Part shown: positions 7,648-15,358 of the stretch, piece after piece | Layout: each line of letters starts with the position of its first letter | Numbering within the stretch: position 1 is the first letter of the stretch | Source of the DNA: JAUVKA01 sp964465145 | Lineage (GTDB): Bacteria > Bacteroidota > Bacteroidia > Bacteroidales > UBA12481 | DNA: 15,358 bases | NCBI GenBank assembly: GCA_964465145.1 | Contig: CAYXJR010000092.1 | Coordinates: forward strand, 1 to 15,358 | Direction: 5' to 3' | Made by a program: the position numbers and the translations under genes | Notes under the pieces: model-generated | The model's input: the letters and a program-made list of their open reading frames with translations, nothing else | What the model was told of the DNA's origin: nothing | The model's database searches: none

Positions 7648-7698
7648 ATCAATAATCATGATCCACGCCTATGTACCAATCGTCCAAAATCAAAACCA

Positions 7699-10600
7699 AT
7701 GAACCAAAATTTAATTTTTAAACCCACAATCATTTTTCTTATTACGATTATCATTTTCAGTTCTTGTAATAAACCAATTCCATTTTCAGATGAAAGATTT
7801 CAGGAGATTATTAGCGGTTTTGAATCACCAGGCGATGATAATACTGTCTGGTGTTATTGGTACTGGATTAACGACGACATTTCCAGGGAGGGGATTACCA
7901 AAGATTTGGAAGCCATGAAAAAAGCCGGGATTGGCGCTGCTTTTATCGGTAATATTAATCCTGCCGGAGTTGATGGAAAGGTTCCGATTCTTAGCGATGA
8001 ATGGTGGGAATGTATGGTTCACGCCGTTACCGAAGGTCATCGTATCGGGGTTGATATTGGTGCCTTTAATTGCCCCGGTTGGAGCCAGTCGGGCGGTCCC
8101 TGGATAAAGTCGGATATGGCAATGCGTTACCTTACTTATAGCGAGACAAACGTTACAGGTCCCGGCGAAATAAAAGTTCACCTGGTCCAGCCAAAAGAAG
8201 CATTTCAGGCTACACATACTTTGGCCTTTAAAACACCTATGGCCGAACATGCTTCAATGAAAGATTTGGTGAAAAAAGTTACTTCCAAATTTGGCGTTCA
8301 ACAAGTAAAAAACCTTACTGACGGAAACATAAAAACTGCATTTGAATTTGATATTATCAAAAATCCTGAAGCAGTTATTGAGTTTGAATTTAAGCAGCCA
8401 ATAAACGCACGTAAAATTTCCATATCTCCGGCAAGCCAGGTGAAGTGTGATTGTGAATTATATGCTGTAGTTGATGGGAAAGAGCAACTGATAAGCAGGT
8501 TTCCATTCGACCGTAGCAACTGGGGCGTAAATGTTGGTCCAATCCCCGGAGGAGAATTAGCCATTTCATTGCCAGAAACAATATCCGATAATTTCAAGCT
8601 GGTTTGTAAAAATTTTGAAGGAGGAATGCAGGAAGTAGGCTTTTCTGAAATAATAATTTCAGAAGCAGTTGTGCTCGACCATTTTATAGAAAAACAACTC
8701 GGTAAAATGCACCCAACACCGCTGCCAAACTGGGACAGTTATATTTGGGAAATTCAGGAAGCAGTTTCTGATAATTCACTGCTTGTAAATGAAGTATTGG
8801 ATCTTTCAGATAAAGTTGATGCAAACGGACAACTAATTTGGACTGTACCCGAAGGTAACTGGACTGTTATGAGAATAGGAATGACTCCAACCGGGACCCA
8901 AAATTCTCCATCAGCTCCTCAAGGGAGAGGATACGAAGTTGATAAAATGAATGGCGATTTAGTACAAATTCATTTCGACAATTATATTGCTGAGTTGTTA
9001 AAACGAATTCCAGAAGCAAGTAAACCGGCTTTTAAATATGTAATAGCCGACAGCTATGAAATGGGTTCGCAAAACTGGACTGATGATTATGAAGTGAAAT
9101 TTAAAGAAAAGTACGGCTACAACCCCGTGAAATATTTGCCCGTTTTGTCAGGAAGAATTGTAGGCAGCGTTGAAGAATCGGAACGATTTCTTTGGGATTT
9201 GCGTCGTTCTGTGGCTGACGATGTGGCTTACGAATATGTTGGAGGTTTAAAAAAAGCTAGCCATGAACATGGTCTTCAAACCTGGCTAGAGAATTATGGG
9301 CACTGGGGATTCCCATCAGAGTTTATGATGTACGGTGGACAATCGGATCTAATTGCAGGAGAATTCTGGAACGAAGGGACTTTAGGAAATATTGAATGCA
9401 AAGCATCATCCTCAACCTCACATACCTACGGCAAAGGAAGAACTTCGGCTGAAGCATTTACTGCCAGTCAAAAAGCATATTTACGGCATCCTGCAGAATT
9501 AAAAAAACGGGGCGATTGGAGTTTTACTGAAGGAATTAATCATTTTGTGTTGCATCTGTATATTCAGCAACCCGACGATAGCCGTAAACCGGGAATGAAT
9601 GCCTGGTTTAGCACAGAATTTAACCGTCACAACACCTGGTTTAGTCAGGCTGATAATTATTTTGATTACCTGCGCAGAAGCCAGCATATACTGCAACAAG
9701 GACAGTACGCTGCCGATGTTTGTTACTTTATTGGTGAAAGCACTCCGATAATGACCGGAGGTCGTGACCCTGAGATTCCCAGAGGCCATTCTTACGATTA
9801 TATCAATGCCGAGGTAATACTGAATCGTTTGTCGGTTAAAAACGGCAAATTTGTATTGCCCGATAGCATGAGCTACAGTGTAATGGTGCTGCCCCCAATA
9901 AGTACTATGCGGCCTGAAGTATTGGCGAAAATTGAACTGTTAGTTTCACAGGGTGGGGTTATTCTGGGTTCGAAACCTCAAAAGTCGCCAAGTTTGCAGA
10001 ACTACCCGCAATGCGATGTACAGGTTGACAAACTGACATCAAAACTATGGGCCGGGCAATACCATGATGGCAAGTTGAAAAATAACTTTGGCGAAGGAAT
10101 AGTATTGGATGGCTACGATTTGAAGTCGGTATTTGAATTGCTGGGAGTTGAAAAAGATTTCGAAACCGGCGATGCACCAGTATTATGGACACACAGAACC
10201 ATGCCGGGTATGGATATTTATTTTGTAAGCAACCAAAGTGACCAAGAAATAAATATCCTACCATCATTCCGTGTGAACGGTTTGAAACCTCAGCTTTGGG
10301 ATGCGGTTACTGGTGAGATTCGCTATTTACATGATTATAAGGTTGAAAATGGAAGAACCCAAGTTCCTCTAAAAATGGAAAGCAGAAGAAGCTGGTTTGT
10401 GGTATTTACAAACGCTACTAATGATATAATTATGCCGGCATCAGAAACTAATTTTCCGGAACCAGAAGTTTTATCTACCGTTGAAGGTCCATTCACAGTT
10501 GATTTCGCAAACAAAGAAATTGGTCCAAAAGAGACTGTTAACTTTGAAATTCTGACCGACTGGTCAAAATCACTAAACGAAGAAATTAAGTACTATTCAG

Positions 10601-10953
10601 GAGCTGCTGTTTACAAAACAACATTTACCTTGGATAAACTTCCTGAAAGAGGGGAGTTGTACATCAATCTTGGTGATGTAGCGGTAATGGCAGAGGTAAA
10701 AATAAACGGAAAGGAAGTGGGTGGCGTTTGGATTGCCCCTTACCGTTTAAACGTTACCGGTTTTGTAAAACAAGGCCAAAACCAATTGGAAATAGAAGTA
10801 GTTAACCTCTGGCGAAACCGGATGATTAAAGACAAAAAACTTCCTGAAAAAGATAAATATACCTGGACAATCATTGAAGATATTAATAAAGATGAAGAAG
10901 CACATATTTCTGGATTGCTTGGCCCGGTAACTATTGAATTGAATTATGATTAA
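7699..10953 (+). CDS. GH106-family glycoside hydrolase lipoprotein (alpha-L-rhamnosidase-type)
   Basis: Likely removes terminal alpha-L-rhamnose from a complex glycan. The signal peptide ends IFSSC with lipidated C23. The N-terminal barrel has the GH106 hallmarks WCYWYWINDDISREGI (about 51-66), DLEAMKKAGI, and the GAFNCPGWSQSGGPW segment. A beta-sandwich resembling a carbohydrate-binding module is inserted at about 195-325. By position relative to the Bacteroides enzyme BT_0986 (acid E461, base E593, as I recall), E454 in ADSYEMG is the probable acid and E585 in SAEAFT the probable base; E555 in GEFW may be a calcium ligand. The C-terminus (about 950-1075) is the usual galactose-binding-like jelly roll with VWIAPYRL and VNLWRNR. 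At 1084 residues it is full length for the family. It follows the GH172 gene by 51 bases and probably shares its transcript. A substrate other than rhamnose cannot be excluded. Confidence 0.9.
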   Translation: MNQNLIFKPTIIFLITIIIFSSCNKPIPFSDERFQEIISGFESPGDDNTVWCYWYWINDDISREGITKDLEAMKKAGIGAAFIGNINPAGVDGKVPILSDEWWECMVHAVTEGHRIGVDIGAFNCPGWSQSGGPWIKSDMAMRYLTYSETNVTGPGEIKVHLVQPKEAFQATHTLAFKTPMAEHASMKDLVKKVTSKFGVQQVKNLTDGNIKTAFEFDIIKNPEAVIEFEFKQPINARKISISPASQVKCDCELYAVVDGKEQLISRFPFDRSNWGVNVGPIPGGELAISLPETISDNFKLVCKNFEGGMQEVGFSEIIISEAVVLDHFIEKQLGKMHPTPLPNWDSYIWEIQEAVSDNSLLVNEVLDLSDKVDANGQLIWTVPEGNWTVMRIGMTPTGTQNSPSAPQGRGYEVDKMNGDLVQIHFDNYIAELLKRIPEASKPAFKYVIADSYEMGSQNWTDDYEVKFKEKYGYNPVKYLPVLSGRIVGSVEESERFLWDLRRSVADDVAYEYVGGLKKASHEHGLQTWLENYGHWGFPSEFMMYGGQSDLIAGEFWNEGTLGNIECKASSSTSHTYGKGRTSAEAFTASQKAYLRHPAELKKRGDWSFTEGINHFVLHLYIQQPDDSRKPGMNAWFSTEFNRHNTWFSQADNYFDYLRRSQHILQQGQYAADVCYFIGESTPIMTGGRDPEIPRGHSYDYINAEVILNRLSVKNGKFVLPDSMSYSVMVLPPISTMRPEVLAKIELLVSQGGVILGSKPQKSPSLQNYPQCDVQVDKLTSKLWAGQYHDGKLKNNFGEGIVLDGYDLKSVFELLGVEKDFETGDAPVLWTHRTMPGMDIYFVSNQSDQEINILPSFRVNGLKPQLWDAVTGEIRYLHDYKVENGRTQVPLKMESRRSWFVVFTNATNDIIMPASETNFPEPEVLSTVEGPFTVDFANKEIGPKETVNFEILTDWSKSLNEEIKYYSGAAVYKTTFTLDKLPERGELYINLGDVAVMAEVKINGKEVGGVWIAPYRLNVTGFVKQGQNQLEIEVVNLWRNRMIKDKKLPEKDKYTWTIIEDINKDEEAHISGLLGPVTIELNYD

Positions 10954-11007
10954 ATGAACTTAAACACACTATTACAGTAACAAAAAAAATGCTTAATGAG
11001 CAGATAA

Positions 11008-11028
11008 AGTGAATCTACCTAATTCACT
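11008..11028. repeat. Short inverted repeat (7-bp arms, 7-base loop)
   Basis: AGTGAAT (11008-11014) and ATTCACT (11022-11028) are exact reverse complements around CTACCTA, 18 bases before the TTG start of the next lipoprotein gene. Only two G:C pairs are present in the arms and no T-run follows, so it is a poor terminator; an operator or a translation-affecting hairpin is possible, and chance is not excluded. Confidence 0.3.
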
Positions 11029-11046
11029 CAATTAAAAACACAAGCT

Positions 11047-13965
11047 TTGAAAACCCATCTGTTTCCCATTATAGTTTTTATGAGCTTTCTATGGTCGTGT
11101 TCCTCTGACACACACAGGATTCAACTTAGTGATGACCAAGCCATAATCGAAAATCCAAAGCTGCGTTTTAGCTTCTCCGCTGAAACGGGCACATGGTCGC
11201 TGTATAACAAAGCGCTTAAAAACCTGGTTTTGCAGTATGCTGTTTTTGGCGCCGATGAGTTCCAATCAAACAGCGGACAGTTCCGCTTCAGCTTTTCAGA
11301 AATCCCTTCCTCCGGATCAGAAAAGATTCTAAAAATCCAGGCTACCGGGGAAGCAGGAATAGACCTCAGCCTTACGATAGAATTGGGGCCCGACAGTCAG
11401 TATTTGATGATGCGCACAGGAGTCACCAACAAGGGTTCTGAAACCATCAGGATAAAGAAATTGTCGGTAATTTCTGATGCCCTTTATCAACCCGAAGTGA
11501 AGCCTCAAAACCTGCAGGTACTCGATGGCAATGGGGGCGCCGAGCCCACCCACGTGCGGAATATCCCGGATCAGAAATCCCGCAACAACCTCCTGATCAC
11601 CGGTGAAATCGAAGGCAAAAGAACCTCCCTGACTATGGGTGGCATCCAATATGAATACTTTGAGAAATTTGCATCGATATCATCCATTCCGCCTCGCAAA
11701 GATCAGGTTTTCAATTTAATGTCCGCCAAAGGACTGGTTCCAACCGCCTATTTCAACCTCGGGTTTTCAAGGCTTGATGAGGCCAGACTGACCAGCACCA
11801 ATGCCAGATCCTTCACCTTCAGCACTGCATATGGTCCTGAAGTCAACGAATTGTTTTTCGCGACTGAAGAGTTGGTAATGATGGTACACGATCTAAAACC
11901 TGGTCAAAAAACCGTGCTGGGGTTTTCGTGGATTGATGACTCCGACACCAGACTGCAGTCGGTTTGGGTCAGTGATGAGGAAAATCCAGATAAAAAATAC
12001 CCCCTGCTCAACGACCGGATCTTGCCCAGTAATTCAAAAGGAGAAGAACCGGAGTTTCATTTAATCAACCTCCCGGATGAAGTATTGGGCTCAGGCAGCA
12101 TCCGCCTTGGATTTGTTGATGTGAACCATGTAGTCAATGCAGTGGTCTCTGAGCTCTGGATAGCGGAAGGCTCTTTGCCTAAATCCGAGATCGGACATAA
12201 GATCGAATCTGTAGTGAGTGAGGACATCCGCCTGAATCTGTGGGCTGAGGATCCGGTAGGGAAACAACTCCTTCCGGGCCAAAGCTTTGAATCCCTGAAT
12301 GATGGATTTTATATCGATCCATCTACCGCCGATCCTTTTGAATCGCTTGAGAAATACGGACAAACTCTACAGAAGCAACAGCCCACTCAAATCCGGAGGT
12401 ATACTTTTCCTACGGTTTGTCTTTGGTATGCCAGCCACCGGCATTACGGCGGGGAAGCCATGGCCACCAACAGCAGCAAGGGCGCGGTGGAAGAGATGCA
12501 GCACATTGCTGAGATGGGATTTTTGAAGTATTCCACGGCAGCTGTTCGATTGGTTCCCGACAGCTACTACGTGAATAACGAACAGGGCTGGTGGGACGAG
12601 GAGCACTGGCAAAAATATGGGACCGGTCAGGGTGAAAAATCCGGCTACAATGTATCGGTTAAAGCACACCTCGACAAGCCTTATGAAACCACTGCAAAAT
12701 GGGCCGGGGCGGTCACTGAACTGGGCGGCATTCCCCTCATCTATTTCCAGACGAATGTTCGCTCACAGGATTACGCCGATCAGTTTCCCGATCACATGCT
12801 TTTCAATGAGAGCAATCGCATACAAAAAAATTACTGGCCCAATCCCAATCTGACAGCCTATGATTTTACCGATGAGGGCTTCCTCAGGCATATGAAGGAA
12901 GTGTATTCTACGCTCCGAATGGGTGGTGTGCAGGGTCTGATGTTCGATTACCCCCGTACCGGCTGGTGCGATTTGGGCGGATTTGAGAATCCGGAGGTCT
13001 CCACTGCCTTTGCTTATCGCAATATTTTCAAGCTGCCTTATGAGGGCCTGAAGCAATCTGAAACCCTCATCCACGAACGCAACCTGGCGAGAGGATCTGA
13101 CGTTTCTCTCGGACTCGTTGCCTCGCAAAGAGTGTGGGGAGATACAGATAATACAGTTCCCGAGATGATCACCCGCTGCGGATTACGTTGGTACAAAAAC
13201 CGTGTGGTGGTGAGTTACGACACCGACTCGAAAAACCTGGTGAAAGCCTGGGAGCAAAGTCGCGATCGCCTCCGTCAGGTCTTAACCATGGTTTATGTAG
13301 GCACAGGCCGGCTCGTGATGGGGAACAGTTTCGCCATCATGAATGACGAAGTTTTTCACGATTTAACACGGGTCTACCCTTTCCACGACCAGTCCCAGTC
13401 TGCCCGTCCGGTTGATGCTTTCATTAATGAGCAAGCCACTATCTATCAGTTTCGTGTGAACGACGACTGGAGCTTGCTCACCCTGTACAACACCAACAGC
13501 GACGGCGCGATGGACTTTGACATCCCCTTGAACACCGACAATGTTTCGGGAGGACTGGCATTGGATCCGAAGGCCGATTATCATGCTTATGATTTTTGGA
13601 ATCAGCAGTATCTGGGCATCCTGCACGGACACGAATCATTGAAGCAAAGTCTTCGCAAAGACGAGGCCCGGATGATCGCCCTGCACAGGGTAAGCGAATA
13701 TCCTCAGTTTATTTCCACCGATCGTCATCTCATGCAGGGCTACCTGGATTTGAGAAATGTCACCTGGGAAAAAGACTCTCACAGCTTATCAGGAGAGGCC
13801 AATCTGATATCAGGAGAGGATTTTAAACTCATCATCGCCACCAATGGAAATGAGGTATCCGAATGCCTTCTCAGTTCGGGCAGCATCCGGATGGAAAAAC
13901 CAGAACCCGGAATTGTGGAACTCATTTTGAATGGAGAAGGTTGGACCCGATGGGAGCTTAAGTGA
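11047..13965 (+). CDS. Putative glycoside hydrolase lipoprotein, clan GH-D-like (GH27/GH36-type), family unassigned
   Basis: Probably an exported sugar hydrolase. The start is TTG: it gives a complete lipoprotein signal peptide (FLWSC, lipidated C18), and the in-frame ATG upstream at 10996 is closed by a stop four codons later. Architecture from the sequence: an N-terminal beta-sandwich (about 22-265), a second beta domain (about 275-385) ending VVSELWIAEG, a TIM-barrel-like region (about 450-790) opening with VCLWYASHRHYGG, and a C-terminal beta domain (about 795-972) with the YHAYDFWNQQYLG segment seen in GH36-like C-termini. D634 in GLMFDYPRTGW is placed like a GH-D nucleophile, and VSYDTDSKNL (D725/D727) resembles the acid-bearing SD-type motif of that clan. 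I do not recognise a named family. The gene is visibly GC-richer than its upstream neighbours. It lies 93 bases after the GH106 gene and 9 bases before a permease gene. The substrate may be a galactose-like pyranose, which is inference only. Confidence 0.6.
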   Translation: MKTHLFPIIVFMSFLWSCSSDTHRIQLSDDQAIIENPKLRFSFSAETGTWSLYNKALKNLVLQYAVFGADEFQSNSGQFRFSFSEIPSSGSEKILKIQATGEAGIDLSLTIELGPDSQYLMMRTGVTNKGSETIRIKKLSVISDALYQPEVKPQNLQVLDGNGGAEPTHVRNIPDQKSRNNLLITGEIEGKRTSLTMGGIQYEYFEKFASISSIPPRKDQVFNLMSAKGLVPTAYFNLGFSRLDEARLTSTNARSFTFSTAYGPEVNELFFATEELVMMVHDLKPGQKTVLGFSWIDDSDTRLQSVWVSDEENPDKKYPLLNDRILPSNSKGEEPEFHLINLPDEVLGSGSIRLGFVDVNHVVNAVVSELWIAEGSLPKSEIGHKIESVVSEDIRLNLWAEDPVGKQLLPGQSFESLNDGFYIDPSTADPFESLEKYGQTLQKQQPTQIRRYTFPTVCLWYASHRHYGGEAMATNSSKGAVEEMQHIAEMGFLKYSTAAVRLVPDSYYVNNEQGWWDEEHWQKYGTGQGEKSGYNVSVKAHLDKPYETTAKWAGAVTELGGIPLIYFQTNVRSQDYADQFPDHMLFNESNRIQKNYWPNPNLTAYDFTDEGFLRHMKEVYSTLRMGGVQGLMFDYPRTGWCDLGGFENPEVSTAFAYRNIFKLPYEGLKQSETLIHERNLARGSDVSLGLVASQRVWGDTDNTVPEMITRCGLRWYKNRVVVSYDTDSKNLVKAWEQSRDRLRQVLTMVYVGTGRLVMGNSFAIMNDEVFHDLTRVYPFHDQSQSARPVDAFINEQATIYQFRVNDDWSLLTLYNTNSDGAMDFDIPLNTDNVSGGLALDPKADYHAYDFWNQQYLGILHGHESLKQSLRKDEARMIALHRVSEYPQFISTDRHLMQGYLDLRNVTWEKDSHSLSGEANLISGEDFKLIIATNGNEVSECLLSSGSIRMEKPEPGIVELILNGEGWTRWELK

Positions 13966-13974
13966 CCGATTCTT

Positions 13975-15358
13975 ATGAAAAACCAGCTACTTTATACGGT
14001 CAGAGGATTGAGGAAGAACAGCATCTTCCACTCCATTTCGCTTGTTGGCCTTTCCATTGCCTTCGGTACCTGCCTATTGATTTTATTTTATGTCAATTTT
14101 GAATATAGCCACGATCGATTTCATGTGGATAAGCAGAACATTTTCAGGGTAGTGCATCAGGCTGAGAATCCTGAAGGTGAAATGGAGCGTAACGTACTGC
14201 ATAACTATAGATTGGCTGAGAGAATAAAAAAAGATGTGCCACAGATTCGATATGCAAGTGGTTTTCGTTTTGGCTGGGGGGCAATCATCAAATATAAGGA
14301 GCATACTTTCACTGATCGGCTTGGTATAGTTGAACCGGATTTTCTTAGAATTTTTAGTTTCCCCCTCCTTGTCGGATCTGTCGAAAGCGTGTTCCAATCT
14401 CCAGCTGCAGTGGTAATTACGAAAAAATTTGCGGATAAGATTTTAGATGAGAAATATCCTGATTATGAAGATCTGATAGGTAGGCCGATTGAGTTTCTTA
14501 ATAAACCCGGAACCTTCTTTACCATTAGCGGAGTTCTGGAGGATATACCCAAAACCTCAAGTTTGAAATTTGAACTCCTCATCGGGTTTGACCATCAAAG
14601 TGGTTTTGGACAATCAAATAATGATTTTGGAAATTCCTCCATGTATGTGGAATTATTCCCTGAAGCAGATTTTCATGCGGCAGAGCAAACTGTTACAACC
14701 GTCTTGAAGTCATTTTATGAAAAAACCATTGCTCAATTTCAAACCCTTGGGTATTTTTCAAAGTCGGAAGATTCATATAAACCCCTATTGCAAAATATCA
14801 TTGAAATATACTTTGATGGTGAATCAAGTGAATACGAGGCATCTAGCAGCCGTAACTACTCCTTGGTTTTATCAATAATCGGGATCATCATTCTCATCAC
14901 AGCATGCATTAATTATTTACTATTATCCTATGGACTAACGATAAAAAAAGTTCATCAGCTTGGTATTTTAAAAGTATTTGGGGCAACACGCTGGCAAATA
15001 ATGAAACAATTTTGGGTTGAAGCCCTTGCCTTAACATCCTTTAGCATCTTGCTCGGACTGTTTTTAAGCTATCTGTTTTTCCCATTGTTCAGAGAAATTG
15101 CTCAGCGAGATTTTGAAATTCTGCTGATTAACAAATGGATAGTTGTTGTGTTTATGATTTCTGCTTGTTTTCTGGTTTCCGCCCTGGTTGCTTTTCCCCT
15201 GGTTCTTTCATTCCAAAATGTGAATCCTTTATCCCTGCTAAAAAAACAGATCGCAAATAAAAAGAAGGCCTGGATTTCAAACTCATTTGTTTTATTTCAG
15301 TATACTGGGGTATGCACATATCACATACTCTTAATTAGCTTGTATTCAATAGGTTCAT
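13975..15358 (+). CDS. MacB/FtsX-family ABC transporter permease, 5' part (runs off window)
   Basis: The frame from the ATG is open for 461 codons to the window edge. Residues about 20-42 form the first membrane helix, followed by a large extracytoplasmic MacB-like domain (about 45-292) beginning EYSHDRFH, a typical sequence of the Bacteroidota group. Three more helices follow at about 297-318, 350-371 and 388-412, and the FtsX-domain signature HQLGILKVFGATRWQIMKQF lies between the second and third. Full members in this phylum are about 780-800 residues with a duplicated half, so about 40 percent is missing. Such permeases pair with an ATPase and act in export of peptides, lipids or drugs, or in mechanotransmission in the envelope; no ATPase gene is in the window. 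The 9-bp gap after the preceding hydrolase suggests cotranscription, although functional linkage to glycan breakdown is not evident. Confidence 0.85.
   Translation, partial: MKNQLLYTVRGLRKNSIFHSISLVGLSIAFGTCLLILFYVNFEYSHDRFHVDKQNIFRVVHQAENPEGEMERNVLHNYRLAERIKKDVPQIRYASGFRFGWGAIIKYKEHTFTDRLGIVEPDFLRIFSFPLLVGSVESVFQSPAAVVITKKFADKILDEKYPDYEDLIGRPIEFLNKPGTFFTISGVLEDIPKTSSLKFELLIGFDHQSGFGQSNNDFGNSSMYVELFPEADFHAAEQTVTTVLKSFYEKTIAQFQTLGYFSKSEDSYKPLLQNIIEIYFDGESSEYEASSSRNYSLVLSIIGIIILITACINYLLLSYGLTIKKVHQLGILKVFGATRWQIMKQFWVEALALTSFSILLGLFLSYLFFPLFREIAQRDFEILLINKWIVVVFMISACFLVSALVAFPLVLSFQNVNPLSLLKKQIANKKKAWISNSFVLFQYTGVCTYHILLISLYSIGS

Noticed and set aside
12299..12526. Plus-strand alternate-frame ORFs inside the GH-D-like gene (also 12617-12853 and 13596-13826)
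   Set aside because: They are shadows in the GC-richer gene, without start signals or recognisable sequence, while the main frame is continuous and domain-bearing.
1..15358. CRISPR arrays, tRNA/rRNA genes, transposases, phage or defence genes
   Set aside because: No spaced repeat array of CRISPR type, no cloverleaf-like sequence and no matching protein motif was seen on either strand; the heptad repeat at 886-948 has no spacers.

Overview
The window looks like a chromosomal segment of a Bacteroidota bacterium, probably a Bacteroidales or Marinilabiliales-type polysaccharide degrader. The reasons are five consecutive-type lipoprotein signal peptides ending in short SSC/CSC/WSC-like lipoboxes, near absence of usable Shine-Dalgarno sequences, glycoside hydrolase families typical of Bacteroidota polysaccharide utilization loci (GH127, GH172, GH106), and a large MacB/FtsX-type permease of the form common in that phylum. 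All recognised genes lie on the + strand. Genus-level placement cannot be made from sequence reading alone.

Layout. (1) 1-887: the C-terminal catalytic half of an M61-family metallopeptidase; the family homology reads upstream of the first ATG until an in-frame TAG at 24-26, so this may be a broken gene. Its stop codon runs into an imperfect array of 7-bp repeats (886-948). (2) 960-3653: a large GH127-type lipoprotein with a discoidin-like and an Ig/PKD-like module before the catalytic domain. (3) 3654-4749: a markedly AT-rich patch with an unusually short CorA-like transporter, a possible 48-residue membrane peptide overlapping its stop codon, and a perfect 9-bp inverted repeat. (4) 4750-10953: a metallophosphoesterase lipoprotein, a GH172 (DUF2961) lipoprotein and a GH106 lipoprotein, with 51-bp gaps, probably one transcript. 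(5) 11047-13965: a GC-richer 972-residue lipoprotein from a TTG start, whose barrel and C-terminal domain resemble clan GH-D enzymes (GH27/GH36-like), though I cannot assign it to a family. (6) 13975 to the window end: the first part of an ABC-type permease, only 9 bp behind the previous gene.

How the genes fit together: GH127 (known activities include beta-L-arabinofuranosidase), GH172 (arabinofuranosidase/fructofuranosidase-type activities) and GH106 (alpha-L-rhamnosidase) together point to a glycan carrying furanosidic pentoses and L-rhamnose, such as a pectic side chain, an arabinogalactan or a bacterial polysaccharide. The unassigned GH-D-like enzyme may remove a further sugar, and the phosphoesterase may remove a phosphate or cleave a phosphodiester. 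No SusC/SusD pair, sulfatase, polysaccharide lyase or regulator is visible here, so this is either the enzyme arm of a larger locus or an accessory cluster. The most interesting candidates for follow-up are the unassigned 972-residue hydrolase, the phosphoesterase with an altered metal site, the mini-CorA, and the heptad repeat array. No CRISPR array, RNA gene, insertion sequence or phage gene was seen.
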